Positions 50,809 through 58,916 of a stretch of DNA of 64,000 bases are shown here, piece by piece. The notes beneath the pieces are model-generated. The model was given only the letters and a program-made list of their open reading frames with translations. It did not search any database and was not told the DNA's origin. The first letter of the stretch is position 1. Each line of letters begins with the position of its first letter. Location: contig JAEUHX010000076.1 of the NCBI GenBank assembly GCA_016792805.1, forward strand, positions 111,819-175,818, written 5' to 3'. The position numbers were made by a program, and so were the translations under genes. The stretch comes from Planctomycetota bacterium. Lineage in GTDB: Bacteria > Planctomycetota > UBA1135 > JACQFD01.

Positions 50809-52077
50809 ATGCGTCGCATCTCTTCCATGATTGCCTTCTGCGGAATGGCCGCTCTCGCGGTCGCGCAGAACCCGGTGAACTGCAATGATCTGCCGTTCAG
50901 CCGAGCTACCGGCATCCTCTACTTCAATAACGACCCTTCGTCTGGCGCGCTGGTCTTCGGGCAGTCCAACCCTGCGACGGATGACTTCGCAGCGAAGTGC
51001 ATCCCGGCTCGCCTTCTGGTTCGTCCTGACACGACGAGCGTCGGCGGCACCGCGGCCACGATGGAAATCGTTGGCTTCGAAGAGGAGATCTACGACACCG
51101 ACTGGACCACCCCGGCGGATTTCGGCGATCTCTACCTCTCGGCGGGTGTGTTGAACGTGACGACGGGCGACATCGAGCCTGACTTCACGAACTACCCCAA
51201 CAACGGGGTCCTCATCGCGGGTGCGAATTCGGGCTTCCCGAATCCCTGCGCGATCTTCCCGGGCTTCTGCCCGAATGCCACGTGCCCGGCTCCTGGCACC
51301 GTGACGGGCTGGGGCTCGATCTTCACCTTCGGCACCGCTCAGGGCCAGGGCGTCATCCACGTCGCGGACGGCACGTTTGACCTCTCCATCACGAAGTTCG
51401 TGATGGGCGGCCAGACGCTCGGCGGCGGCGGCACGTGCGGCCTCGGTGATTTCGATGCATTCTTCCCGACGTCGACGACGGAGACGGAGTTCATCGGAGA
51501 CAACGGCGGCAACACGCGTTACGACGGCTTCCAGATCGGCGCCACCGGCACGACGCCCGCCTCGGGCTTCATCGCGGGCCCGCTGACGGAAGCGACGATT
51601 GAGCAGCCGCAGTACTTCGAGCCGACCCTCAACATGCAGATCGCGTACGACGGTGTCACGGCTGAGATCGGCCGCGGCGCGTACTCGTTCTCGGTTGCGA
51701 ACGGCTCGGCAACCGCCTTCTCCCCGCGCGTTTACTCGCGTCAGGGCTACGGCGATCTCTGCGGTGCCTATGGCTCGCTGAACCTCTTCCCGTCGGCCTT
51801 CCCGCTCACGGTCCCCGGTTTCACGATCGGACTCCTCGCGGATCCCTTCGATCCGTCGGGCGTGCCGGACACGACGGCGGGTGTGTGGTCGGGTGCGGTG
51901 ATCCAGGAGAACAATGGCGGCGATCCGTTTGACAACGGCGTTGCGGCCCTTCCGCTCCTTGGGCCTCTGCCCGCGGGCCTGCCCCAGCTCGTGATCTGGA
52001 ACCAGGCGATCCTGATCAATCTGTCGACCCTCACCATCGTCGACACGCAGGCGGTTGGTATCGAGCTCAACCCGTAA
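50809..52077 (+). CDS. Secreted beta-rich protein, probably abundant
   Basis: The 422-residue protein has a signal peptide (ISSMIAFCGMAALAVAQ) behind a good ribosome site (GAGGT, five bases from ATG 50809). The mature part is Gly/Thr/Asp/Pro-rich with short beta strands and paired cysteines (CAIFPGFCPNATCP, GGGTCGLGDF), and no recognised domain. Codon choice is strongly biased to C/G third positions and a few codons per amino acid, as in highly expressed genes. A strong hairpin ends the transcript. It may be a surface-layer or matrix protein; this is inference. Confidence 0.75.
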   Translation: MRRISSMIAFCGMAALAVAQNPVNCNDLPFSRATGILYFNNDPSSGALVFGQSNPATDDFAAKCIPARLLVRPDTTSVGGTAATMEIVGFEEEIYDTDWTTPADFGDLYLSAGVLNVTTGDIEPDFTNYPNNGVLIAGANSGFPNPCAIFPGFCPNATCPAPGTVTGWGSIFTFGTAQGQGVIHVADGTFDLSITKFVMGGQTLGGGGTCGLGDFDAFFPTSTTETEFIGDNGGNTRYDGFQIGATGTTPASGFIAGPLTEATIEQPQYFEPTLNMQIAYDGVTAEIGRGAYSFSVANGSATAFSPRVYSRQGYGDLCGAYGSLNLFPSAFPLTVPGFTIGLLADPFDPSGVPDTTAGVWSGAVIQENNGGDPFDNGVAALPLLGPLPAGLPQLVIWNQAILINLSTLTIVDTQAVGIELNP

Positions 52078-52091
52078 GGTTGACCTCCCCC

Positions 52092-52118
52092 GCGAGCTGA
52101 GATCTTTTCTCAGCTCGC
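52092..52118 (+). terminator. Strong hairpin behind the secreted protein gene
   Basis: GCGAGCTGAGA (52092-52102) pairs perfectly with TCTCAGCTCGC (52108-52118) around TCTTT, 14 bases after the stop. No U tract follows, so it may protect the 3' end or act with Rho. Confidence 0.6.
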
Positions 52119-52217
52119 GCGCTGCGGGTCTCGGTCGCGCCAAACGGGGTTTACTCTCCGTAGGCCGTGGGCGAGACCCGCGGTCCATCCGGACACTTTC
52201 CACAGAAAAACCATTTC

Positions 52218-52721
52218 ATGAATAAGATTCTCTTGGGTGGCGGTCTGACCGCCCTGTCTGCGGCTCTCGGACTTGTGGTGTGGTTCGCCACAGCCCAGGA
52301 AAACGGCACCGAGAAAAAGGCTCCCATTGCGGTCGCAAAGCCAGCGTCGGCTCCCGCCGAGAAGGCTGCTGCCGCTGCGCCGGCTCCGCTTGCAGCGGAG
52401 GAACCGCTCCCGAAGGGCTGTCCCCCGGGAAGCGTGCGCATCGAAGGCCCCAACCCCGATTGGAAATATTACAAAACCCCGGATAATCAGCTTTTCATCG
52501 ACGGGGTTACGCGCACGATTCGTGAGAAAGACGGCACGATGCGCACGGTTGTTGGCACCATCATGGCGCGTCCGAAGGTCATGCAATTCGATCCTGAGAA
52601 GTCGAACCGCGGCAAGAGGGTTCAGCCCAATAACGCTCCGAAGGAAGGTCCGCCGGCCCCCGAATCGGAGAAGCCTTCGGATGCTTCCAGTACATCGCCG
52701 CTGCAGCCTCCGAAGAATTGA
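52218..52721 (+). CDS. Small exported or membrane-anchored protein (167 aa)
   Basis: ATG 52218 gives MNKILLGGGLTALSAALG and a hydrophobic segment to WFATAQ, an uncleaved anchor or signal. An Ala/Pro/Lys linker is followed by a compact 60-residue segment (CPPGSVRIEGPNPDWKYYKT, LFIDGVTRTIREKDGTMRTV) and a Pro-rich tail. No family is recognised. The adjacent gene pair (50809 and this one) has independent 3' hairpins, so they are separate units. Confidence 0.6.
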   Translation: MNKILLGGGLTALSAALGLVVWFATAQENGTEKKAPIAVAKPASAPAEKAAAAAPAPLAAEEPLPKGCPPGSVRIEGPNPDWKYYKTPDNQLFIDGVTRTIREKDGTMRTVVGTIMARPKVMQFDPEKSNRGKRVQPNNAPKEGPPAPESEKPSDASSTSPLQPPKN

Positions 52722-52761
52722 TTCTCTGGCGGCTCTCGCTCATTGCGTGAGGCCGGAAAAG

Positions 52762-52799
52762 ACACGGGCGCCGATCGATCGCGGCGCCCGTGTTTTTTT
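52762..52799 (+). terminator. Rho-independent terminator
   Basis: ACACGGGCGCCG (52762-52773) pairs with CGGCGCCCGTGT (52782-52793) around ATCGATCG, followed by a run of T to 52799. It ends the 52218 gene; sthA converges from the other side. Confidence 0.88.
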
Positions 52800-52821
52800 G
52801 TGACACGAATCGGCGATGCGA

Positions 52822-54237
52822 TCAGGGAAGGCTCATAGCTGGCTGCGGTGCGCAGGCCCGCTTCCGAGCAATATCGAGGGCCGCGACTCGGTACGCTTCC
52901 GCCAGAGTTGGAAAGTTGAATATGTTCTCAATAAAGACGTCGATGTCCGCGCCGTAGGCGAGCCCCATCTGTCCGAGGTGAATCAGCTCGGCGGCGCCTT
53001 CCCCGACGATCTGAACACCGAGGAGCTTCTGCCCGCTTGGATCGGCCACGAGCTTGAGAAGCCCATGATCGATCGCCGCGATCTGTCCGCGCGCAAGCTC
53101 CTCGAAGGGTGCGCGCCCTACGATGGCGCCGCCGAACCGCTCTACGGCTTGCTGCTCATTGAGGCCGACTGAGGACATCTCTGGAATCGTATAGATCCCC
53201 ATCGGGATGCTCTCCTTGGATCCGCCGAGTGGCAGCGAAAGGGCATGGCGAGCCGCTCGGCGGCCCTGCTCCATGGAACTCGAGGCGAGAGAAGGGGGCC
53301 CGATCACGTCGCCGACGGCATAAATGTGGGGAACGGCCGTTTGGCAGTATTCGTTGACAATCAATAATCCTCGGTCGCTCGGCTTGAGTCCTGCGCACTC
53401 GATCTTGAGCCCTTGAAGGTTCGCCTCCCTTCCGAGAGCGCAGAGGAGCTTCTCAGAGGACACTATCGTGCCGTCCTCCAGAGTCGTCTGAACGGCACTG
53501 ATTCCATCCCACTCCACTCGCTGGACTCTCGCTTTCCCGATGAATCGTCCGCCGACGCGCTCGAAATCCGCGAGGAACCGTTGTGTGAGTTCCGCGTCGA
53601 GAAACGACACGGGACGCTCGCCGCGGTCGACCATGGTGACCTTGACGCCGAGCGACGCAAAGATTGACGCGTACTCGCTCGCAATCACGCCGGCACCGAG
53701 CACCGTCAGCGACTGCGGAAGGTAAATCATCGAAAGGATCGAGTCGCTGTCGAGGATGTGCTCGTGGTCGATCGGAATCTCCTTCGGAGACCGCGGCCGC
53801 GATCCCGTTGCGATCACGATATGCGACCCATGCACAATTCGACGCTCACCGAGCACATTTATGATCTCGATCTCGCTTGGCGACAGAAACCCCGCGCGCC
53901 CGTGGCACGACGTGATCCGCGCACGGCTCAGCTGGCTGCTCATGTAGCGCTCGTGACCTCGAATGACCTGCTCCATTCGGGTCATCAAGCTGACGACTTG
54001 CAGATCCTCCGGCATCTGCACCTCGAACACCGATCCCGTGCGGCGGCGAAATCCCAATAATGCCATCGCCGTCTCGCGGAGCGTCTTGCTCGGAATGGTG
54101 CCGCGGTGCACGCATGCGCCGCCGACGGAGTGATCCTGCTCCACGACAAGGACGGTTCTCCCGGCCTCCGAGGCCTCGATCGCCGCCTTCTGACCCGCGG
54201 GCCCGCTGCCAATCACCACAAAATCGAACGTCTCCAT
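52822..54237 (-). CDS. sthA: Soluble pyridine nucleotide transhydrogenase
   Basis: The 471-residue flavoprotein of the disulfide oxidoreductase family moves hydride between NADPH and NAD+. FAD-binding VVIGSGPAGQKAAIEASEAG is N-terminal. GGACVHRGTIPSKTLRE has only one of the two redox cysteines, which marks STH rather than lipoamide dehydrogenase. SLTVLGAGVIASEYASIFAS is the nucleotide site, and the dimer domain ends in IFNFPTLAEAYRVAALD. The start ATG 54237 is 20 bp from the HDOD gene stop. Confidence 0.92.
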   Translation of the reverse strand: METFDFVVIGSGPAGQKAAIEASEAGRTVLVVEQDHSVGGACVHRGTIPSKTLRETAMALLGFRRRTGSVFEVQMPEDLQVVSLMTRMEQVIRGHERYMSSQLSRARITSCHGRAGFLSPSEIEIINVLGERRIVHGSHIVIATGSRPRSPKEIPIDHEHILDSDSILSMIYLPQSLTVLGAGVIASEYASIFASLGVKVTMVDRGERPVSFLDAELTQRFLADFERVGGRFIGKARVQRVEWDGISAVQTTLEDGTIVSSEKLLCALGREANLQGLKIECAGLKPSDRGLLIVNEYCQTAVPHIYAVGDVIGPPSLASSSMEQGRRAARHALSLPLGGSKESIPMGIYTIPEMSSVGLNEQQAVERFGGAIVGRAPFEELARGQIAAIDHGLLKLVADPSGQKLLGVQIVGEGAAELIHLGQMGLAYGADIDVFIENIFNFPTLAEAYRVAALDIARKRACAPQPAMSLP

Positions 54238-54257
54238 GGGGACCTCGCTCCAGAATC

Positions 54258-55127
54258 TCAGGCGATCGACCGGACAGCCGTTTGGACCTGCTCCCGCTTG
54301 GCGAGAATCCCGTCCAGCTCCTCGGGATAAATATTCAACGATCCCAGGACCGGGAGCTTCCGAATATGTGCGTCCGGCTCGACCTCCACGGCGAGCGCCC
54401 ACTTGGCGATCTCGTCTGCGAGATGTGTCATCATCGCCGTCTGAGCGCACGTCGGCGCCTGGGTCGGATTGTGATGAAACAGAATCGTCTCGCGCAGACG
54501 AGCGGGGAGCTTCCAGCTTTCAACTAGCGTCGCACCCACTTCGGCATGCCCTTCCTTGAGAATCAGCTCCCGTCCTTCCGCGCTTAGGCAGATGCCCACA
54601 GAGCGCTGGAGATCGGCGATCGTGTGAAGGAGCACAGGCTTTCCAACGTCGTGCAGCAGCCCACACAAAAAGGCCTCCTCAACATTCCAGCGACGCAGCC
54701 GCGCAATCTCCTGAGCGAATGCAGCAGCCGCCAGCGCGTGCCGGAATAGACCGCGGACGCGCTCGTCCTTCGCGGCGAAGACGCGAGTTTGGCACGAGAT
54801 GATGAGCGCAATCTCACGGATCTTCTTCATCCCGAGGCGCGATACGGCTTGTTGGAGCGAGACGATTGGGACCGGAGGCGCATACAGGGCGCTGTTGCCC
54901 AGCCGCAGGAGGTTCGCCGCCATCGCTTGATCACGCTGAATGAGCTGCGCGAGCCGGCGAACGTCGCATGCCTCATCGGAGCAGGCGGCCATCACCTGGC
55001 CGGCCACTTCGGGGAGCAGAGGTAGCTCCAGCCTTCCGGACTGAAGGCGGTCTCGAAGGGCGATTCGAACGGCGATCGTGGCCGCTTCGGCCTCTTCCGC
55101 AATGGCTTGGACAGGTGCCTGTTCCAT
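54258..55127 (-). CDS. HDOD-domain signalling protein
   Basis: The 289-residue protein matches HDOD: LLPEVAGQVMAACSDEACDV, LAQLIQRDQAMAANLLRLGN and SLQQAVSRLGMKKIREIALI. A partial HD-like pair (GLLHDVGKPVLLHTIADLQR) follows, but metal ligands elsewhere are not fully conserved, as is usual for HDOD. Such proteins act in signalling or as regulators of stress and cyclic-di-nucleotide outputs. It precedes sthA on the same strand, 20 bp away. Confidence 0.88.
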   Translation of the reverse strand: MEQAPVQAIAEEAEAATIAVRIALRDRLQSGRLELPLLPEVAGQVMAACSDEACDVRRLAQLIQRDQAMAANLLRLGNSALYAPPVPIVSLQQAVSRLGMKKIREIALIISCQTRVFAAKDERVRGLFRHALAAAAFAQEIARLRRWNVEEAFLCGLLHDVGKPVLLHTIADLQRSVGICLSAEGRELILKEGHAEVGATLVESWKLPARLRETILFHHNPTQAPTCAQTAMMTHLADEIAKWALAVEVEPDAHIRKLPVLGSLNIYPEELDGILAKREQVQTAVRSIA

Positions 55128-55266
55128 GGTGTTTCGCGTCTCTCTTCGACCGTTGCCCCGAGCAGCCTTTTGTCCACCAGCCGGCCTGCCACTTCGAGGT
55201 TGCTGGCGTCAATTCCGGGGGCCAGACTTTCGGCGTCCCACCGGCCTCTCTCTTCCTTCATCTGCC

Positions 55267-55467
55267 GTGAACCAAGACAGCGTCACCGTGGCCGCGCATC
55301 CGCACGAGTCGTGCTCCCACACTTACATCTGCGAGCGATGTGGCTGCGAGATGGTCGAACACCACTGCAAGATTCGCTGCTTGAATTGTGGTTATATGCG
55401 TGACTGCTCCGATCCGCGAAGGCCCCTCGGCTCGAGTCTTCATGCTTCCGCGCATACTTCCCGCTGA
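55267..55467 (+). CDS. Small Cys/His zinc-ribbon protein
   Basis: The ~66-residue protein, starting at GTG 55267 (or GTG 55288), contains two CxxC-like pairs with histidines: CSHTYICERCGCEMVEHHCK followed by IRCLNCGYMRDCSDP. The pattern CxxC-x-CEMVE-HHC-KxxCxNCGxxRDCSDP is a short zinc ribbon I recognise as common in planctomycete genomes, near nucleotide or redox genes. It ends 14 bp before the upp-like start at 55481. Upstream residues of the open frame are antisense to the HDOD gene. Confidence 0.65.
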   Translation: MNQDSVTVAAHPHESCSHTYICERCGCEMVEHHCKIRCLNCGYMRDCSDPRRPLGSSLHASAHTSR

Positions 55468-55480
55468 TCATTTGGATTCC

Positions 55481-56296
55481 ATGGACCGAACGCCTATCGC
55501 GCCCAATGCTCCGACTCCTGCCGCTGAGGTCGAGCACTACTATGGGGAGCGAGTTCACATCTTACAAAACCCATTTCTCCTGTCCGTGCTCGCGCGTCTG
55601 GGGGCGCCGGAGACGAAGGGGCCCGAGGTCGCCGAACTCGTGCGAATAGTGTACTCCGCCATGCTCATTCAGATGGCGGCGCGCGAGCTCCCGATTCAAA
55701 GCGCCGCAGTGCCGACGCGCATGTTTGCGCGGACGCCCCAGGGCGTCTATCGCGGTCCGATGCTTTCGCGCGAGGCGAGCGTCGTGATTGCGTGCGTGGT
55801 CCGCGCCGGGATGATCCCGTCCCAAACCTGCTTCGAGCTCCTCGCGCGCGTTCTCGACCCCGACCGCATTCGCATCGATACGCTCTCCATGGCGAGGGTG
55901 ACCGACGCCCAGGGGCGTGTCACGGGTGTCTCTCTCGACGGGTCGAAGATCGGCGGCTCCGTGCAGGACTCTGTGCTCCTCGTGCCCGATCCGATGGGGG
56001 CGACCGGCGGAACTGTCGTGAAGGCTCTCGCCCACTATCGGGAGCGATACGGGACTCCGGAGAAGGTCGTCGCGATGCCGATGATCGCCACGCCGGAGTA
56101 CATCGCCCGCGTCCTGAAAGAGGTCGAAGGCGCGGTCGTGTACACGGCGCGGCTCGACCGCGGTCTCTCTCCCGCCGACGTTCTCGGAGCTCCTCCGGGC
56201 CGCCGCTGGGCCGAGGAGCGCGGGCTCGATGAGCATCAATACATCGTTCCTGGTGCTGGCGGCCTCGGAGAAGTTTTGAACCACTCGTGGGTCTGA
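55481..56296 (+). CDS. upp: Uracil phosphoribosyltransferase-like protein
   Basis: The 271-residue protein matches the UPRT fold: LQNPFLLSVLARLGAPETKG near the N-terminus, MLSREASVVIACVVRAGMIP, the PRPP-binding LLVPDPMGATGGTVVKALAH (UPRT has DPMLATGGS) and the C-terminal HQYIVPGAGGLGEVLNHSWV (UPRT: YIVPGLGDAGDR). The loop VPDPMGATGG is slightly atypical and the protein is ~60 residues longer than E. coli Upp, so substrate may differ. ATG 55481 is chosen; an ATG at 55442 is also in frame. Confidence 0.82.
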   Translation: MDRTPIAPNAPTPAAEVEHYYGERVHILQNPFLLSVLARLGAPETKGPEVAELVRIVYSAMLIQMAARELPIQSAAVPTRMFARTPQGVYRGPMLSREASVVIACVVRAGMIPSQTCFELLARVLDPDRIRIDTLSMARVTDAQGRVTGVSLDGSKIGGSVQDSVLLVPDPMGATGGTVVKALAHYRERYGTPEKVVAMPMIATPEYIARVLKEVEGAVVYTARLDRGLSPADVLGAPPGRRWAEERGLDEHQYIVPGAGGLGEVLNHSWV

Positions 56297-57039
56297 TTCG
56301 TGCGGTCTTCCTGGACCTCGACGAGACGCTCTATGACGAGCGCGGCTCCGTGCATCAGGCGCTCGAGAATGCTGTTGCATTCGCAGCGGAACGGTTCCCA
56401 CAGATCGATCGGGCGGCGCTCGCCGCGGTCTATCTCGAGGAAGGCAATAAGCGTTGGGAGGCCTTCGAAGCCGAAATTCGTGTGAAGGGGAAGGGCGCCC
56501 AGCTCGATCCGCTGCGCGTTCGAGAAATGTGTTTCGCCCAGGCGCTCGTCTGCGCTGGCGGTGCGCCGTCATTCGCCCCCGAGCTGACGCGCTACTACGG
56601 CGAACAGCGGAGTGCACACCACCGCCTCTTCCCCGAGGCCAAGAAGGTCCTCGAGAAACTGCGCAAGCAGTGTTTTGTTGCACTCGTTTCCAATGGGGGC
56701 TCGGCCTACCAGCGGGAGAAGCTCAAGACTACGGGAATCGACGGCCTCTTCCACGCGATCGTGATCTCCGAAGAGGCCGGTTATTCGAAGCCACAGAAAG
56801 GCATTTTTGAGCGCGCACTTCACGACGTCGGCGTGCTCGCGTGCGAAACTGTTATGGTGGGGGACAACATCGAGAAGGACATTCTCGGGGCAAAGCTCGT
56901 TGGCATGCGCGGTGTGCTTCTCTCGCGGTCGAGCGACAAGCCGAAGTTCATGAATGGTCAGCCGCGGCCAGACGCAGTGATCGAATCGCTCAATGATCTC
57001 GCGAAGACGCTTACGCTCTTCGCGGGGAAGCGAACCTGA
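56287..57039 (+). CDS. HAD-superfamily phosphatase
   Basis: The 250-residue protein has HAD motifs: AVFLDLDETLYDERGSVHQA (motif I, nucleophile and acid Asp), VALVSNGGSAYQREKLKTTG (motif II region), GYSKPQKGIFERALHDVGV (motif III Lys) and VMVGDNIEKDILGAKLVGMR (motif IV). The cap domain is helical, as in subfamily IA phosphatases acting on small phosphate esters. GTG 56287 overlaps the upp-like stop by 10 bases, so the genes are co-translated; a nucleotide-salvage role is plausible. Confidence 0.88.
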   Translation: MGLIRAVFLDLDETLYDERGSVHQALENAVAFAAERFPQIDRAALAAVYLEEGNKRWEAFEAEIRVKGKGAQLDPLRVREMCFAQALVCAGGAPSFAPELTRYYGEQRSAHHRLFPEAKKVLEKLRKQCFVALVSNGGSAYQREKLKTTGIDGLFHAIVISEEAGYSKPQKGIFERALHDVGVLACETVMVGDNIEKDILGAKLVGMRGVLLSRSSDKPKFMNGQPRPDAVIESLNDLAKTLTLFAGKRT

Positions 57040-57101
57040 TCGAGGTTCGTCTTCGGCGCGCTTTCGTTGGCAGGCGGTTGATGAACCGGTTTCGCCTGGT
57101 T

Positions 57102-57220
57102 CGAAGTTTACTTTTTGCGAGATCGATAAGAGACGCGTGAGGCGCAGCAAAAAACTACGTCGAACGAGGCTCGGCCATGGGATCGCGAAGAAGCCCGCCA
57201 GCGCAGCTCGGATGACGTTT
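57102..57220 (-). repeat. Inverted-repeat-family intergenic element, reversed copy
   Basis: The minus-strand sequence GTCATCCGAGCTGCGC, then GGCGGGCTTCTTCGCGATC, then CTGCGCCTCACGCG and TCGATCTCGCAAAAAGT follows the same order as the elements at 60616-60752 and 21245-21420. Several bases differ. The copy is in opposite orientation. Confidence 0.55.
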
Positions 57221-57466
57221 GCCACGCGCTGCTTGGCATCCGCGCTGCGTGCGGGCCTCGCCGAGCAGGGGACCATCCGGCGAGTGAGCCCCCATCGGCT
57301 TCTCACCCATGACACGGGTGGCCAGATCCAGCAGGCTCGAACAGCCCGACTGCTCCCTGGCGTCGCGGGCCGTTCCTTCTGGACGGAGCGTGTCGAGAGT
57401 GCTCCACAGAGAGCGCCCGCGGATTGTCACAGAAGATCCGCGGAGCACCGCTTCGATGATCTCCTT

Positions 57467-57489
57467 GCGGGCGCCGTGTGGGCGCCCGC
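57467..57489 (-). terminator. Hairpin behind fabI
   Basis: GCGGGCGCC pairs perfectly with GGCGCCCGC around GTGTG, 12 bases past the fabI stop on the minus strand. There is no U tract. Confidence 0.45.
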
Positions 57490-57501
57490 GCCTCCCACCG
57501 G

Positions 57502-58269
57502 CTACGTCCCCATGATGCTGTAGCCGCCGTCGACGTGGATCACTTCGCCCGTGATGCCTCGCGAGAGCGGCGACAGCAGGAACAGCGCCGAGTCGGCGAC
57601 CTCTTCCGCCTCGGTATTCTTTCGGAGCGGCGCCTTGTTTTTGTGGTGTTCGAGGATCTGTGAGAAGTCTCCGATTCCGGCGGCCGCGAGCGTCTTGATC
57701 GGGCCTGCGCTGATGGCATTCACGCGAATGCCGCGGGGCCCGAGATCGGCCGCCAAGTAGCGCACGCTCGCTTCGAGCGCCGCCTTGGCGACTCCCATGA
57801 CGTTGTAATTGGGGATGACCCGCTCGGCGCCGATGTACGTGAGTGTAATCATGGCGCCGGCACGCCCTTCCATGAGGGCCGCGCCGCGCCGCGCCACGGC
57901 CGTGAACGAATAGGTGCTCACGTCCTGGGCGAAGTGGAATCCTTCGCGGCTCGTCTGGCTGTAGCCGCCCGAGAGCTCCTCTTTGCGCGCAAACGCGACC
58001 GAATGCACCAGGAAGTCAAGGCTTCCGAAGCGGATCTTCACTTCGTCGAAGGCGGCGTCGAGCGACACGTCGTGGGTGACGTCACACTCAATGCAGGGCG
58101 TTTCACCGGGGAGGGTCGCAGCGAGCTCGCGGACCGACTCGCCGAGCCGCTCGTTCTGATAGGTGAGAGCCACCTGGGCACCCGATGCGCTCGCCGCCTT
58201 CGCGATCGCCCAGGCAATCGAACGCTTGTTCGCCACACCGAAGATGAGGCCGCGCTTTCCTTGAAGCAT
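57502..58269 (-). CDS. fabI: Enoyl-[acyl-carrier-protein] reductase (NADH)
   Basis: The 255-residue SDR-fold enzyme does the last step of fatty-acid elongation. MLQGKRGLIFGVANKRSIAW binds the cofactor, ALTYQNERLGESVRELAATL is family-typical, and LTYIGAERVIPNYNVMGVAK holds the catalytic Tyr-x6-Lys pair. PIKTLAAAGIGDFSQIL is the flexible substrate loop of FabI. The length equals the family average. It is divergent from a hotdog thioesterase (74 bp between starts), which could act on acyl products. Confidence 0.94.
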   Translation of the reverse strand: MLQGKRGLIFGVANKRSIAWAIAKAASASGAQVALTYQNERLGESVRELAATLPGETPCIECDVTHDVSLDAAFDEVKIRFGSLDFLVHSVAFARKEELSGGYSQTSREGFHFAQDVSTYSFTAVARRGAALMEGRAGAMITLTYIGAERVIPNYNVMGVAKAALEASVRYLAADLGPRGIRVNAISAGPIKTLAAAGIGDFSQILEHHKNKAPLRKNTEAEEVADSALFLLSPLSRGITGEVIHVDGGYSIMGT

Positions 58270-58343
58270 GGCGCTGGTGTACCTATCGGACGGGCCGAGT
58301 TCTACCCTTTCCCGGCAAGGCCCTTGGCGCCAAAACTATTCCC

Positions 58344-58712
58344 ATGCTCGTCTCGCCCCTGAACGCGCACCTCAACATCACGACCGAAGACCTCGATACG
58401 GGACGTTCGAGGCTCTGCCTTGTGGCTGGGCCTGAGTGGAAGAATGAGGTCGGATTAATCCACGGCGGTGCGATGGCGCTCTTGCTCGATGGGGCCATGG
58501 GGCGGGCCGCGGCTCGCACTCTCGCAACGAACGAGAGCTGTGCAACCGCCCACCTCTCCGTGCAGTTCCTCTCTCCTGCGAGAACCGGAACGCTCTGCGC
58601 CGAAGGGTGGGTTGTGAAGCGCGGGCGCCGCATTGCCTTCGTGGAAGGCGAATGCTGCGGCGACGACGGCGTTGTGATCGCCCGCGCGACGGGAACCTGG
58701 GTGATTCGCTAG
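58344..58712 (+). CDS. PaaI-type hotdog thioesterase
   Basis: The 122-residue protein fits the hotdog fold of acyl-CoA thioesterases: VGLIHGGAMALLLDGAMGRA (the HGG active-site segment), ESCATAHLSVQFLSPARTGT, and the C-terminal VKRGRRIAFVEGECCGDDGV. The preferred acyl-CoA is not deducible. ATG 58344 lies 74 bp from the divergent fabI start, which suggests a shared regulatory interval. Confidence 0.88.
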   Translation: MLVSPLNAHLNITTEDLDTGRSRLCLVAGPEWKNEVGLIHGGAMALLLDGAMGRAAARTLATNESCATAHLSVQFLSPARTGTLCAEGWVVKRGRRIAFVEGECCGDDGVVIARATGTWVIR

Positions 58713-58916
58713 AGCGCTACCAAGTCGCATTCAAGGCACGTTCGCGCGCGAGCCGATTCGGAGATCGAATCGGGAGTCCCGCCCGCTTCGGCAGGGCACC
58801 CTGTCCCGGGTGCCTCGGGCCGTTACGTCTGCTCGTGAGGTTGTCGCCACGGAGTGCGCCGCGCCGGCGCCTTCCGAGCGGCTGCTTCTTCCGCGAGCCA
58901 TGAAGGAGATCGACGG

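Larger units (their letters stand above)
57040..57501. other. Gene-free interval with a reversed intergenic element
   Basis: No gene is supported in these 462 bp. The first half (57102-57225) contains the element described separately. CCGCGGAT (57417-57424) pairs with ATCCGCGG (57436-57443). The hairpin at 57467-57489 adjoins the fabI stop. Confidence 0.5.
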
